From Manihot esculenta (taxonomy: Eukaryota > Streptophyta > Magnoliopsida > Malpighiales > Euphorbiaceae), in contig NC_035171.2 of the NCBI RefSeq assembly GCF_001659605.2, forward strand, positions 32,753,315 through 32,817,314: a DNA stretch of 64,000 bases. Direction: 5' to 3'. The notes beneath the pieces were generated by a model. It was not told the DNA's origin and searched no databases. It saw nothing but the letters and a program-made list of their open reading frames with translations. Position numbers and translations under genes: made by a program. Below are positions 28,041 to 39,426 of this stretch, one piece after another (within the stretch, counting starts at the first letter, position 1; each line of letters starts with the position of its first letter).

Positions 28041-31000
28041 CTAATTGGTGTTTGATAAATGTAATGCCACCAAACTTAAAGGCTTAGCTATGCAGTTGTT
28101 AAATTATATAAATATCTAAGTGGCTTAAAGGGTATGGGAGGGTGTAGTAATTAGCTCTTGTATGTGTGTTAGTTGAGTGAATTTGTATTAATAATTAAGC
28201 ATTGTAAGTAGAATATAAAAACACTAATGCATGTTTAAGAATTATACAGTATATATAAAGCTTGTGTTGTGTTAGGATTTTTGCCTCTTTCTCTTAAGTT
28301 TGCTTTGAGAATATCATTATGTTGATAGTTAATTGTGTACTTGCTTATTCCAACCATGAGTTCCATGATCATTTAATTAATTAAATAAATTGAAACATTC
28401 ACGATACAAAAGGGACAAAAGCAATCCAGCAAGTAACTTAAATTATAAAATAGGACAAACATTTTCCTTTATGATTGTCATCCTGTCATTACTAAGATTT
28501 ATTCAATATTAGAAAAATTTACTATTTAATCCGTCTAGTATAAAAAATTCCATTAATTAGTCTTTTAATTTTAAAAAATTTTTAAAATTTTTAAAAATCT
28601 ACTATGTAATCTCTTTATTAATTAGTCTTTATTAAAATTGAGAGATTAATAATTTGTTTATACCACAAATGCTAAATAGTAAAACATTTAATATAATTAA
28701 TGAGTTTTTTAAGAATTTAAATATATTTTAATGTGTATTTTAAAATTAAGAGATTAATTAATAAATTTTTTATTAAATAGTAAAGTTTTCTTAATAAAGC
28801 AGCAACTGAGAATAGCAACAACCTAAATACATTAATTTAATTTTTTAAATTCCAACTTAAAAATAGTAATTCTTGTTTATATGAATTTCAGAATAATTAA
28901 TTTTAAAAAAATTAACAACATTCAAAATGGTACTTTTAAGAAAAATACTTGTTTGACATATCAACTAATTAAACACTAAATGGTAATTGGATTTAGAATT
29001 ATCAATTGATTTGGAAGAACTTGATTATAAGCATATGGACATAAAATCTAATTAATGTGCGTTTTGTTGGTTTTTGTGAGAGTTGGGGGTTTATTTATGT
29101 CATTGCTTAGGCTAAAATGACTTCATCTTAAGCAAAATCAAGTATATGGTAACATAGAATTAGTAGTGGTAACAATTTTTTCTAAACCCTAGTTGACCCA
29201 TGCAATGAGTATTATGTTAAGAAAAAAAAGGTCAACTGAATTCACAATACTTAGCCAATAGACTTGACCTTCTCTCTCTCTTTTTTTTTTCTTCTTTTTG
29301 TTTTATATTCTTATTTTTTTTCTGACTCTAGTCACATCTTGTGATATTAAAAGTCCATTATCAAATTACAACTTCAATAAGTGTTTTCAATGATTTAATT
29401 TATTGACTTATTTGAAGTTATATTAATTGATTTTAAAGTCATTATAAAAATTAATAAATCGCAAATTGAATTGCTCTAATTATTATGGTATAGATTCTAA
29501 TAATTGAAATTCATATAATATATCATATAATATTATAAGTTAAAATCCAACAATAGAATTTTCTTTAAAAAAATTCTCGCCAAAAAGGGACAAATTTAAA
29601 AACTCAAAATGTCCATTAAATTTATTTTTTTTAAAAAAAAAAAGGGTAAAAGGACTGAGATTAAAGTACATTTTATTAGTGAAAGCAATGTTAACTTGAA
29701 ATGAACTAGAAAACCGAGAAAGGAGACTCAATTCCAATTTGAAATTATCCAAATATTTGCAAGAACATTTATGAAGCATGCATATAGAGATTACAAAATT
29801 TAATTCCATACTGATTCCCATTTTAATATCGATAAAAATTTAGTTTAAATTAATAAAAAAAAATTCTAATGTTTATATGCCAAACTAATTTTACCAAATT
29901 TTTTTTTAATGGGGAGTAATCAATTGGGTCATTGTTACACATGGCTTCAGTAGAGTTCAGTTTGAGAAGTTGCTTACAATTTAATATTCAATCCTCATAT
30001 GCTTGATAACCATGCAAATTATTGCTTTCACAAATAAATGCAAACGTGATCTATTTAATAATGCCACCCCATTTTTAGACCATCCCATAGGACCACATAT
30101 ATATATGTTAATATTTATTTATTATTTTTAGAGAAGAAAAAAAATTACTCAATATATATTATAAGGTAATACTTTTGATGTAAATATGTGAAAACTACCT
30201 CATATTATTTACAAGAAAATAATTGTGTATATATATATATTTTACTTCTAGTATTTAGACATTCAAAAAACATCGGCTAATAAAAAAAAATACTTTATTG
30301 AATAAAATAAAATTAATCTATTTTTAAACTCTATTCACTTCACGAAAAATACCTTGTATATAAAAAATAATTTTAAAAAATATTTATTTTTTATTTTTTA
30401 ATTACAATATGAAAAATAAATGATACTAAACAACTTTTGTATAAAAAATTTAATAATATGACTAAAATTTTAAATTTTCAAAAAGTAAAGCATTTTTCTT
30501 AAACAGATTATCTCATTATCCTTAAAAAACAGCTTGATTTTTCTATTAATTGAAAAAATAATTTCATGGATGCTTGAAAACTGTTCATTTTTTGCATCAT
30601 GCTTTGCACCACTTAGTGATGTCAAGATGAGGTATTTTGTAATTATGATCAGACTCAAATTTCTTTTCAGAATTAAAAACAATTATTTTTCATTATTTGA
30701 AAAAATAACTATTGATTTTTAACAAAATAGGAATAAGATTCAAATAAATGTAAAAAGAACCATAAACGGTCGAGACTAGGTCAGTGTTGTAAATGTCGTG
30801 CTGATTTTGGTTAAGTCTAAAATGGTTCAAGTTTAAAGTCAAAGAGGATATCACCCAAAACCCCTATAACATGTTTGAGAAAATTTCCCTGCGAAAGCCC
30901 AAAACGCGGGTATGACATTGAAAAGGTAAAACGTTGGTGTTATTATCACAAGTCCGCGTCGATACGTTAAGAAAAAGAAAAAAATAAAAAAGATACGAAA

Positions 31001-32228
31001 CATAACAGAACACTAAAGAGTTTTTGAAGGACCAAATGAAATGGGTACTGAGTTTTCAAGCATTATATCAAATTCATGTTCCCCACCCCCGATTTTATCA
31101 CTCATGAGCTCAAAGACTAGGTCTAGACAACGAGCACCATATCTTATAGAGTAGCTAGAAGTAGAAAGAGGCCACTTGACAAGTTCGTAATTTATCTCCT
31201 GTCTTTTTCAGTCGATTCACCTCAGCATCAAATATATTTTACTCTTTTCCGAGGGTGATTGAGATTTATCATCATCCATACTAGGACTTCTTCAAAGGTT
31301 CAATACTATATTTCTTCACCAAGTTATTTTTGTATTTTTTAAATTGTTTTGATTTATTTTACTCTGATTTAGATTAGAAATGGAGACTTTACAGCTTGAA
31401 GACTACTCCAATAATCTTAGCTCACTAACATGAAAGAATTATGAAGAGAAAGCATATTTATATTCGAATTGACGAAGCTTACCTCTTACACTTGGATCAT
31501 GATTTCTCTAATCAGCATAAGCCTTACTGCAGCAAAGAAATAGAATAATCCATTAATTTTTTTTTTTATCAAAGGTACTCCATTAATTAAAACCTTCAAA
31601 TTAATCATATAATTTGTACCGTGTATACGTACCCTTGACATTAGCAGGAGAAAGTCAAATTCGCCAATTCTATACGAATTGCACGTGCTTTGAAAATTGA
31701 TGCTCTATGTACATGCAAGATATAAAATAACCACAAATAAAAAAGACCAGCTTTTGCGTCCTCCGCCTGGCACGTACTAGCCCCACAATGAGCTCATCAT
31801 CTCTAAAACGTTTCGATCATCAGTTGGATATTAATAAATATATATACTTATATCACAAGATAAACACTTTAAGAGGACCCATAAAACAATCGATGGTTGG
31901 CATAATCTTATCCCAGGAGCGTGCAGCTACTAACTCATGGACAAGCACCACATCGGAGAAAAGGATGTCTGACTCGTTCAAGGCATCCTTCCATTGGATG
32001 AGGAATGTATGTGGACGCCTGGCGAAACATCATAGGGCAAAAACCATTATCTTCTTCTACAACCGCGTGGAAGTTTCAGCCAATCACAAACCCTTGCCAA
32101 TTTTTCTCATTTCACTCGGCAAACCCATCTCCCATCCTTTTCCCCAATATACCTCCCTATATAGATACAGTTCATGCAGACATATTTAGACATAACAAAA
32201 CACAATAGCAACAACAATAAAAACAAAA
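28041..32228. other. Intergenic region, no gene recognised
   Basis: 4.2 kb of mostly AT-rich DNA with short AT microsatellite runs (for example near 30222-30241). There is a CACGTG G-box at 31682-31687, about 540 bp upstream of the NAC gene. Open frames are short and unlike known proteins. Confidence 0.55.
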
Positions 32229-33205
32229 ATGGTGGAACTTCCGCCAGGTTTTCGCTTCTACCCAACAGAAGAAGAGCTAGTTTCCTTCTACCTGCATAAC
32301 AAGCTAGACGGGAAGAGACAGGAGCTACACCGTGTTATCCCTGTAATTGACATTTACAACATAGAGCCATGGAACCTCCCAAGTACACAATCCTTCTCAA
32401 TCAAATTTCTTTGTTTTTTCATGAAGTTAATGACGATTTAAAATGCTCCATATAGAAGTTGAATAGTACTTTAAGTTTGCTTCTTGCAATGTGATGCAGT
32501 GCTTGCAGGAGAACGGTGTCGAGGAGACACTGAGCAATGGTTCTTCTTCACACCAAGACAAGAAAGAGAAGCTAGAGGAGGGAGACCCAGCCGTACTACA
32601 GCATCTGGGTACTGGAAAGCCACTGGCTCCCCTGGTTATGTTTACTCATCCGATAGCCGAGTGATTGGAGTGAAGAAAACCATGGTTTTCTATAAGGGGA
32701 AAGCTCCTGCAGGCAGAAAAACCAAATGGAAGATGAATGAGTATAGAGCAATAGAAGGAGTAGCAGACTCATCCAGTACTAGCGTTCCTAAGGTATATAC
32801 AGTTCTATGAAACCTTTGAAGATATTAACAGAAAAGGAAGTGGAGAGCTAGTCATGCAGTTTTCAATTATTTTATGATTCTAATCATCATTTTTTGTCCA
32901 CCATTTCTTATGTGTAGTTGAGACATGAATTCAGTTTATGTCGTGTCTATGTAATATCGGGAAGTTTTCGAGCATTTGACAGACGTCCAATAGAAGCTGC
33001 AGCAGAGTACGCTCAGCTTCCTGGTGAAGCAGCTACAACAGCTGCTCAAGCCACTAGAATGGTGGAAAACACAAGCTCCACTGAGAATTCAAACTCAGGA
33101 GGAGATCATGTTGATCCCCCAGGGACAGAAGGAAGTGCCCACTGGGAGATGGTTAATGATTTAGTACAACCACCTTGGGACTGGGAACGACTGAAATGGC
33201 CTTGA
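32229..33205 (+). CDS. NAC transcription factor, NAC090/NAC061-type, 244 aa, three exons
   Basis: Exons 32229-32382, 32500-32792 and 32918-33205 give 244 residues, with introns at the usual NAC positions. The NAC domain covers about residues 4-160. Subdomain A is [21 protein letters not shown] include [21 protein letters not shown] and [21 protein letters not shown] is [20 protein letters not shown] and E is the FSLCRVYV end. The short C-terminal region is Thr/Ser/Asn-rich and ends with a Trp-rich [12 protein letters not shown] motif, a possible activation motif. It should be a nuclear, dimeric DNA-binding factor. Arabidopsis NAC090 and relatives act in salicylate and senescence control. The assignment to that clade is from recalled similarity. 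Confidence 0.92.
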
Positions 33206-33916
33206 TCAGTAGCATAAGAAGATTCACAGCCCCACTGCACACTCCTACGGAGCTTTCTATGCTAGAGCAGACAAAACATGATTATAGCTTAACTTCACAA
33301 GTAGTGAATTTTTTTTTCCTTAATTGTAAATTAAGGAAATGTGAAATAATTGAAAAAAGAAAACAAAGTGGAAGTGCAACTTATGTCATCTTACGTAAAT
33401 TTGATTTTATATTCCTTCGAGTTGACTATCTTTAGGTCGTGGTTAATGGCATAATTTTTGAATGTCAAAGTTATAGCATCCATGATAGATTAGTTCAACT
33501 TTCGGATAACTTTTGAAGATAACTGATTCCTCGAGCATTCTATGACCCATGCACAAAATATAAGTGGAAATTAACCCTTCCTGCCTCTCAAGCAGGTTCT
33601 TCACTTCTGTAGCATAACCCTAGCTGTTCAGCATGTTGAGGACTAGAGGGAAGGAACATGCAGTTACTATTGTGCTTCATTTCACAAAATAAGCAGGCCA
33701 TAGGAGAGACAGAAGTTACAGCTAAAAATTACTTGGTTGAATCAGTGCAAGTAGGCTAAAGAATAAAAAATGGAAAAGTGGTTTTGAATCATATTGTTTG
33801 AGAAGTGTACAATTTGATAACAGCAGGTCATTAAGTTTCTACAACATTCAGACTCAGGGACCAGGTGACAGTTCACCATCGATGTGTCGAGGTTTCAAAC
33901 GAGGTCTCTAACTCTT

Positions 33917-34362
33917 AGTGGGAGTGAGCAGTATTCAATTCAAATCGAAAAAATCAACCAAACCGAATTAATTTAGAAATTCGGTTCGATTTTTTATTCA
34001 TTTCGGTTCGATTTAATTTTTAGTTTTAAAATTTTTGAACATTTGATTCAGTTCGATTTCAATCAGAAAAAAATCGAAAAAATCAAACTAAACCTATTAG
34101 TGATAATAGTATATTATTTTTGATAATATAGAGATATTAGATCATAATTAAAATTGAAATATTTCAATTAAATTTTAGAATATTAAAATAAGGTATAAAA
34201 AATAAAAAGTCTATTAAAAAGTTCAACCGATCAAATCAAACCAAATCAGACCGATTTGATTTGATTTGATTTATATCCAAAATCAATTCGATTCGATTTT
34301 CACAAATACTAAAATTTTAATTCGGTTCAATTTTAAACCCAATTGACGAATGCTCACCCCTA
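33917..34362. mobile_element. MITE-like element with GTGAGCA/TGCTCAC ends
   Basis: About 446 bp bounded by TAGTGGGAGTGAGCA (33917-33931) and TGCTCACCCCTA (34351-34362), an imperfect inverted repeat matching the TAGGGGTGAGCA ends common in plant hAT-type MITEs. The interior is rich in TTCGGTTCGATTT and its complement, so the element is nearly self-complementary. Flanks are CTCTAA-type repeats on both sides, so the target duplication is ambiguous. Confidence 0.6.
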
Positions 34363-35825
34363 CTCTCTAATCTCTAATCTCTAATGGGGAGAAACTAAAC
34401 TTCAACCAAGAAATAAAACCTATAATATAGTATAATAATATCAATAATATTAAGTTGCTTATACAAAAGTTGATTTTGCTAGTTCAGGAATTTTATCACT
34501 CAAAAGTCATCACTTGATAGAACAACTTAAGGTGGTCAATTAAGATCCATGTAGCATTTCATAATGCTACAGAGATGCTTAACTGATGTATGCTTGTTTG
34601 ACAAATTGGTTGTAAAATCAGCAAAAGATAATGAATAATGATGAAACACCATGAAAAGCTGGAGTTTGGATCATACTGTTCAGAAAGCAGTAATATAGGA
34701 TTATTTTCACAGCATATGGACAAACAGAACATCTTTACTGCATAAGAAGGATTCTGACTTCTTAAGGCATTGTCCACAGTGAAATGCCACAAGCCTAGGG
34801 TAGTCAGCTAGATCTAAGAATTAGCAAGCATGAACAAATTTTCCAGTCAAAAAGTACAGTGTAAAAATGGACAAAATGAATTCTGCCTAGCTGCTTAAAT
34901 TTGCAAATTCATAGCAATTGCAAATTGATACCAGTACCACACCTATTTGATGTGCCTGACCAAAAGAAATGAGATTCAAATGCAGTTGCTGGTTTGTCAA
35001 TCCCCAGCAGGCCTTATTTAAGGAAAAAAAAATGTTTTCCAGTTTTATGGACCTTCAACACGTAAAAATCACCTCTCTCCTTCTCAGTGACCAATATGTA
35101 TTAACATGGCAATCCTGGACATATTTTAGTCTCAGTTGCTTTCGCACTGTATGTACCTTATTATCAACAGACTACGTTCTCAATATTTGTTTGCAGCAAC
35201 TGAACTTACAAATTACAACTTGTAACCTACTGTTCTGCTTTGGTTGCCATAGCCAAATGATAACTAATAGTTTTGGAAGCTTGCGCCATGACATCTCCAA
35301 ACCCAACTATATGCATTTTATTTAAGCTGCAAAATTGATGTAGCAAATCACTAATGCACCATAAATTCTGTCATGCTTTATCCACTCAAGGACTCGCATG
35401 TTTCAAAATTATAGGCTTTCACTTCATGATCCTCTGCTTTAAAACCCTCTGCATCTCAAAAAATGGAAACAAGAATTTGACACACAAACTTTACAGTGGT
35501 ATGCATTCTTGAATTAGCATATCAACATTTTCAAAGTCTATATCTCTAAGGATAATTTTCCAACTATTTGGTTAAAAGGGAAATATTTATGATGATACCT
35601 GATCTGACCCTATCCTCTAAAAGACACACTAGCAGAAATCAAAGAAAGAGAGAAGAGCATAATCTTACAAATTTTGTTCATTATGAAAAATCTTCAGCAA
35701 TTATATTGGCACTTCAAATTTTTTCGTGTGGTCCAATTTATTATATAGACTGCACATATATATATATATACACACACATATATATACATATACATCCATT
35801 AGCCAAATAACCTCAATTTTTAACA

Positions 35826-36008
35826 TCTCTGTAAATATGAAATCCCTCCTTACCCGTCAGTGATATGAATCTCATATTTAAAATAAATAAATAAAAAGTC
35901 CTAAGGGCATTCAAGTCTCTGTAAATATGAAATCTCTCCTTGCCAATCAGTGATACGAATCTTATTTAAAATTTTTTTTTTTTCAAAAAAAAGCCCTGAA
36001 GTCATTCA
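35826..36008 (+). repeat. Tandem duplication, 90-bp period, two copies
   Basis: Copy 1 starts at 35826 and copy 2 at 35916, each beginning TCTCTGTAAATATGAAATC and continuing with a CCTT-CC--TCAGTGATA-GAATCT pattern. The copies differ at several bases and in an A/T run. Confidence 0.75.
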
Positions 36009-36837
36009 GTTCATGGTATTATTGATGTAAGATCTGTACCATATTACAGGTATAAACTACCATACGTCCTTTCTTCAAGTGATTCACAATATAAAGTCCT
36101 TGCCAGTTTCAAACGGATATAGAGTACCATGATTTAACCTGCATTAAATAGCAGGTCATCATTCAACAAGAACTTTTAGGTATCTTCATCTTCACCTTAT
36201 TCAACACTATTGACATGTAAACCGTTCTTTTACCATCTATATGTAATATGTTATTAAAAAAAATCACAAAATAAAATTTTGAAGGGGTTCAGAAAAAGTC
36301 GAAGTTTCAAGTTTCAACTACAAGCATCAACAAACGCTCATCGTGACCTCAGCCAATCATTTTCACTTACTGATATTTGTTCACAGAGTCCAAGCAGATG
36401 AGCAAGACCACCTACCACTGGAATTACAAGAACATTATGAATCATACTCATTATTAAGTTTTATAGCCAATAAGAACTTTAATAACAAGATAGTTTCCAA
36501 CTAAATAAAAGTCAGAAATTGCCTTTTTCTCTCTCTTTTGAAGGGGAAAAAAACTACCCAAAAAGCGTATTGCAAATAAACCCAAAGAAGCTAAATCAAA
36601 ATGGGGAAAAAAAAAACATTACAAATCTCTAAACTCCCAAACCAAACAGAAAGTTTAGCAAGGAAACACAAGGGAATAACGCAGCTTAATTGAAAGCAGA
36701 CAGAAAGAAATGCTAAGAGACAGGTACTTTGTTCCAGCTCTGAAATTCATTTTTAAAAATCAGGAATGAAATTGAAGTGGAGAGTAGAACAATGAGATTG
36801 ATAAATAAATATAGAAAAGAGAAAGGAAGAAGAGTGA

Positions 36838-36975
36838 CCTTGATAGAGGAGAGATAGGAGATAGGAGTTGAAGTTGCTGGCTCGTGAAACTGAAAGCAGA
36901 GGAGACTAAAGTTGACCTTAAGGAAACGACGGAAGGAGCCCGCTTGAAAAAACTTTCAGCCGCCTCTGCTCAGTG
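36838..36975 (-). promoter_or_regulatory. Possible promoter and 5' UTR of an unresolved minus-strand transcript
   Basis: A GC-richer island in AT-rich DNA. On the minus strand it reads as a pyrimidine-rich leader without ATG, ending at a possible donor (AAGGTCAC). Further along the same strand are exon-like pieces: one ending GCTGGAACAAAG before GTACCT (about 36730) and one before GTAAGT at about 36378. No protein could be assembled, so a gene or lncRNA is only possible. Confidence 0.25.
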
Positions 36976-38469
36976 CGCGCTCGCGGGTTTTAAGTTTTGA
37001 CGCTTCCAAAACTTTTTTTAATTTTTTTTTTCAGATATATTAATTTTAAAATGTTACATAAAACTAAATTTAATATATTGAATTATAAAAATAATGAAAC
37101 ATTTTTTTTAAGAAAAACCCTTTTTAATCTACAATTCTATAAGGTAAAATCTACCAATTTTTGTTTTAGTTATATGTAATACCTTAAAAATTAAAGAGGG
37201 TTTTATTATCTTAAAAAATCCTAAATTAATAATAATAATAATATCATATATAATAGTGGATAGGAGTAGAATGAAGAGTAAATATGCTAATATTCATTAC
37301 TTCTGGGGTAGACATGATAATAATTTTGATTTGAGTTGATTTCAGCTTCTTAGTTTGAAGAAAATAAAACCAAATAATAAGCTTCAAAATTCTGATTCGG
37401 ATCTCAATTTTAGTGTTGACTTCAATCTAATTCTGATTATTTTATTTTCATTCAGCACCGAATTGATTGATATTTAACTGATTAAAAATTAAATTAATTT
37501 TACTTTCAATTTTAAACCGATGCCCGAAACCGCACCCGCCCGGTAATGACTAGCAAATCACTGTATCATTTGCGGCTCCAACGACATCTATAGGAAGCAA
37601 ACAAAATGTCGTTTAGCGGAAAAAGTTAGCAATTTGGCTAAGCTTTTTCAGTTGTTTTGTCTTATAATGAGCATTATTATTAGATTCAGATTACACGGAA
37701 TGTATATGGCTTTTTGTTTTTTAATTGTGATTTTGAAAAGCTGTTTTTTCTTTATTCTTTTTTAATAGAGTTTTAGTTGCAGCATAATTTAGTCTTTTTA
37801 GAAATTTAATCCAAATTTCACTTTCAATTGAAAAACTGATTAAATTAAATTAAATTAAATTACATTTTTAGCTAAAATTTTATTGACTGAACTTGGTTTT
37901 TAATTTTAACAAATGAGAGATTACTATTTATTTTTAAAAAAGAATAATATGAAGTTTAAATTAGAAAATTATAACTTATAGAATTAAATTTTTAAAAATC
38001 CACAAATCGATCACTCAACTTTCATGGTTGTGTTTATACTCACTGCCCAAATTTGATTATGAAGATAATGTTTTAGAATGCTCTCATCTCATCCATTTCT
38101 ACAGTGTTTATTAAATTAGCAATAGAGTTTTATTAAAATATAAAAATCAAATTAGTAGATAGAAGTGGTTCTCAATCTTATCCAAACTATACGTAAAAAG
38201 AATAGTTACTTTAAGCTTTTGTGACAGCCGGCCAAGATTTCAAAAGAGGAATTTTGGACTGGGATCTCCAAAACACAACTACTAACTATCAAGTGGATAA
38301 TTTCAAACCACCCATAGTTAATTAATTAATTAATTAGTCCATTCTCACTTTACCTTTCAAGCTTTTATATATATATATAGTTGCATAATAACAGTGATAT
38401 ACAATCTAAAAAGATTTTAATATACTATCACTAAAACTGTCTCATAAATGACATATTTCATATAGTATA

Positions 38470-38919
38470 TGATGACCGCTGGATTCCTTCACCCCGGACC
38501 AGGGGCTTGACCACAGCCCAAGACCCATGACGTAGAGACCCACACACCTGATATACATAACAAGCCTGGCTCATCTAACCTTCAAAGCCGGGCTCGACCT
38601 CTCTTCACTCAGGCTTAGCATCCGGCCCAACTCTCAGCCCAGCCCAGGATCCGGAATAATATTCACCAGACAGCCTGGCAGATCCGCTCGAACGTACGAG
38701 GAGAATCAGAGGCCGTTACGCATGGAGCAGGCGGCTGATACCCTAGTACCTCCGAATCCGCATGGCAGAGACGCGTGGCCCAATCCTGGAGAGACCTTTA
38801 CACGTCACCAGCAAGCAAGATAATGTATAAAAGAGGAGTCCCCTCCTCAGGAAACCAAGGCCTTATTCAGTAATACAAAACCCTTGTAAAACCCTATTCT
38901 ATTGGATCTCAGATCATCA
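38470..38919 (+). repeat. 5' LTR of element D
   Basis: Starts TGATGACC and ends GATCATCA, so the ends form the inverted repeat TGATGA/TCATCA. A TATAAAAG box lies at 38826-38833. The primer site follows at once. The 3' partner is outside the window, so the boundary rests on the ends and the primer site. Confidence 0.75.
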
Positions 38920-38921
38920 AT

Positions 38922-38939
38922 TGGCGCCGTCTGTGGGAA
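38922..38939 (+). other. Primer-binding site of element D
   Basis: TGGCGCCGTCTGTGGGAA follows the LTR after two bases. It shares the TGGCGCCG start of the tRNA-Asp-type sites used by Tat/Athila elements. The exact tRNA is not settled. Confidence 0.7.
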
Positions 38940-38997
38940 ACGAAGGAGATCTTTTCATCACCGGAGTTTTCACTTTCAAAACCCACTGAGATCCACG

Positions 38998-39426
38998 ATG
39001 GCAAACCACCAAGAAAGTAACCTTAATATTCCAAATGACCTGAGCTCTGCCCAAGATGGGCAGCAGTTCTCCTTTTCTAGCCCTACAACGTTGAATAACC
39101 AAACACCTATTTCTCTTAACCCCTCGCCAAGCCTGGCAGGGAATACTCCCACCATGACCCTGTCTAACCAAGACATTCAAACCATGGCTCTCCAGCTACA
39201 AACCACTGCTCACTGGTTGGGGCAGATAATGCAACAAAGGGGACTTAGCACCCCAATAAGCGTACTCCCAGTAGTGGAGGAACCCAGAACCGATGAACCC
39301 CAACCTACCTCTGCCCGCCTCCAGACTAACAACCACGATGCCGGAGAAGAGGAAGAACTGGAGGCCCGAATTCATGGGAGAAGGGCAAGAGAGTTGATAG
39401 AAAATGAAGAGGTGAACGACTATTCT
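38998..39426 (+). pseudogene. Element D gag, first segment
   Basis: Starts MANHQESNLNIPNDLSSAQD and runs 143 codons, low complexity and Ser/Pro/Gln-rich, until copy A interrupts it after a TCT codon. A start at 38902 upstream is within the LTR and primer site and is not used. The frame resumes at 49226. Confidence 0.75.

Larger units (their letters stand above)
33206..38469. other. Intergenic region between the NAC gene and the retrotransposon block
   Basis: No gene was confirmed. It contains a MITE-like element (33917-34362), a 90-bp tandem duplication (35826-36008), an AT/AC microsatellite (about 35755-35795) and a GC-richer stretch with promoter or 5'-UTR character on the minus strand (36838-36975). 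The DNA is AT-rich from 37000 onward. Confidence 0.5.

Noticed and set aside
31788..32189. 133-codon plus-strand frame just before the NAC gene
   Set aside because: No family similarity; it overlaps the promoter and 5' UTR of the NAC gene.
34559..34792. 77-codon minus-strand frame in the intergenic region
   Set aside because: Composition like random AT-rich DNA, no recognisable motif, and no splice partners.
38902..38997. Upstream ATG for the Tat gag frame
   Set aside because: It begins inside the LTR and reads through the primer-binding site; the gag start at 38998 is more natural.
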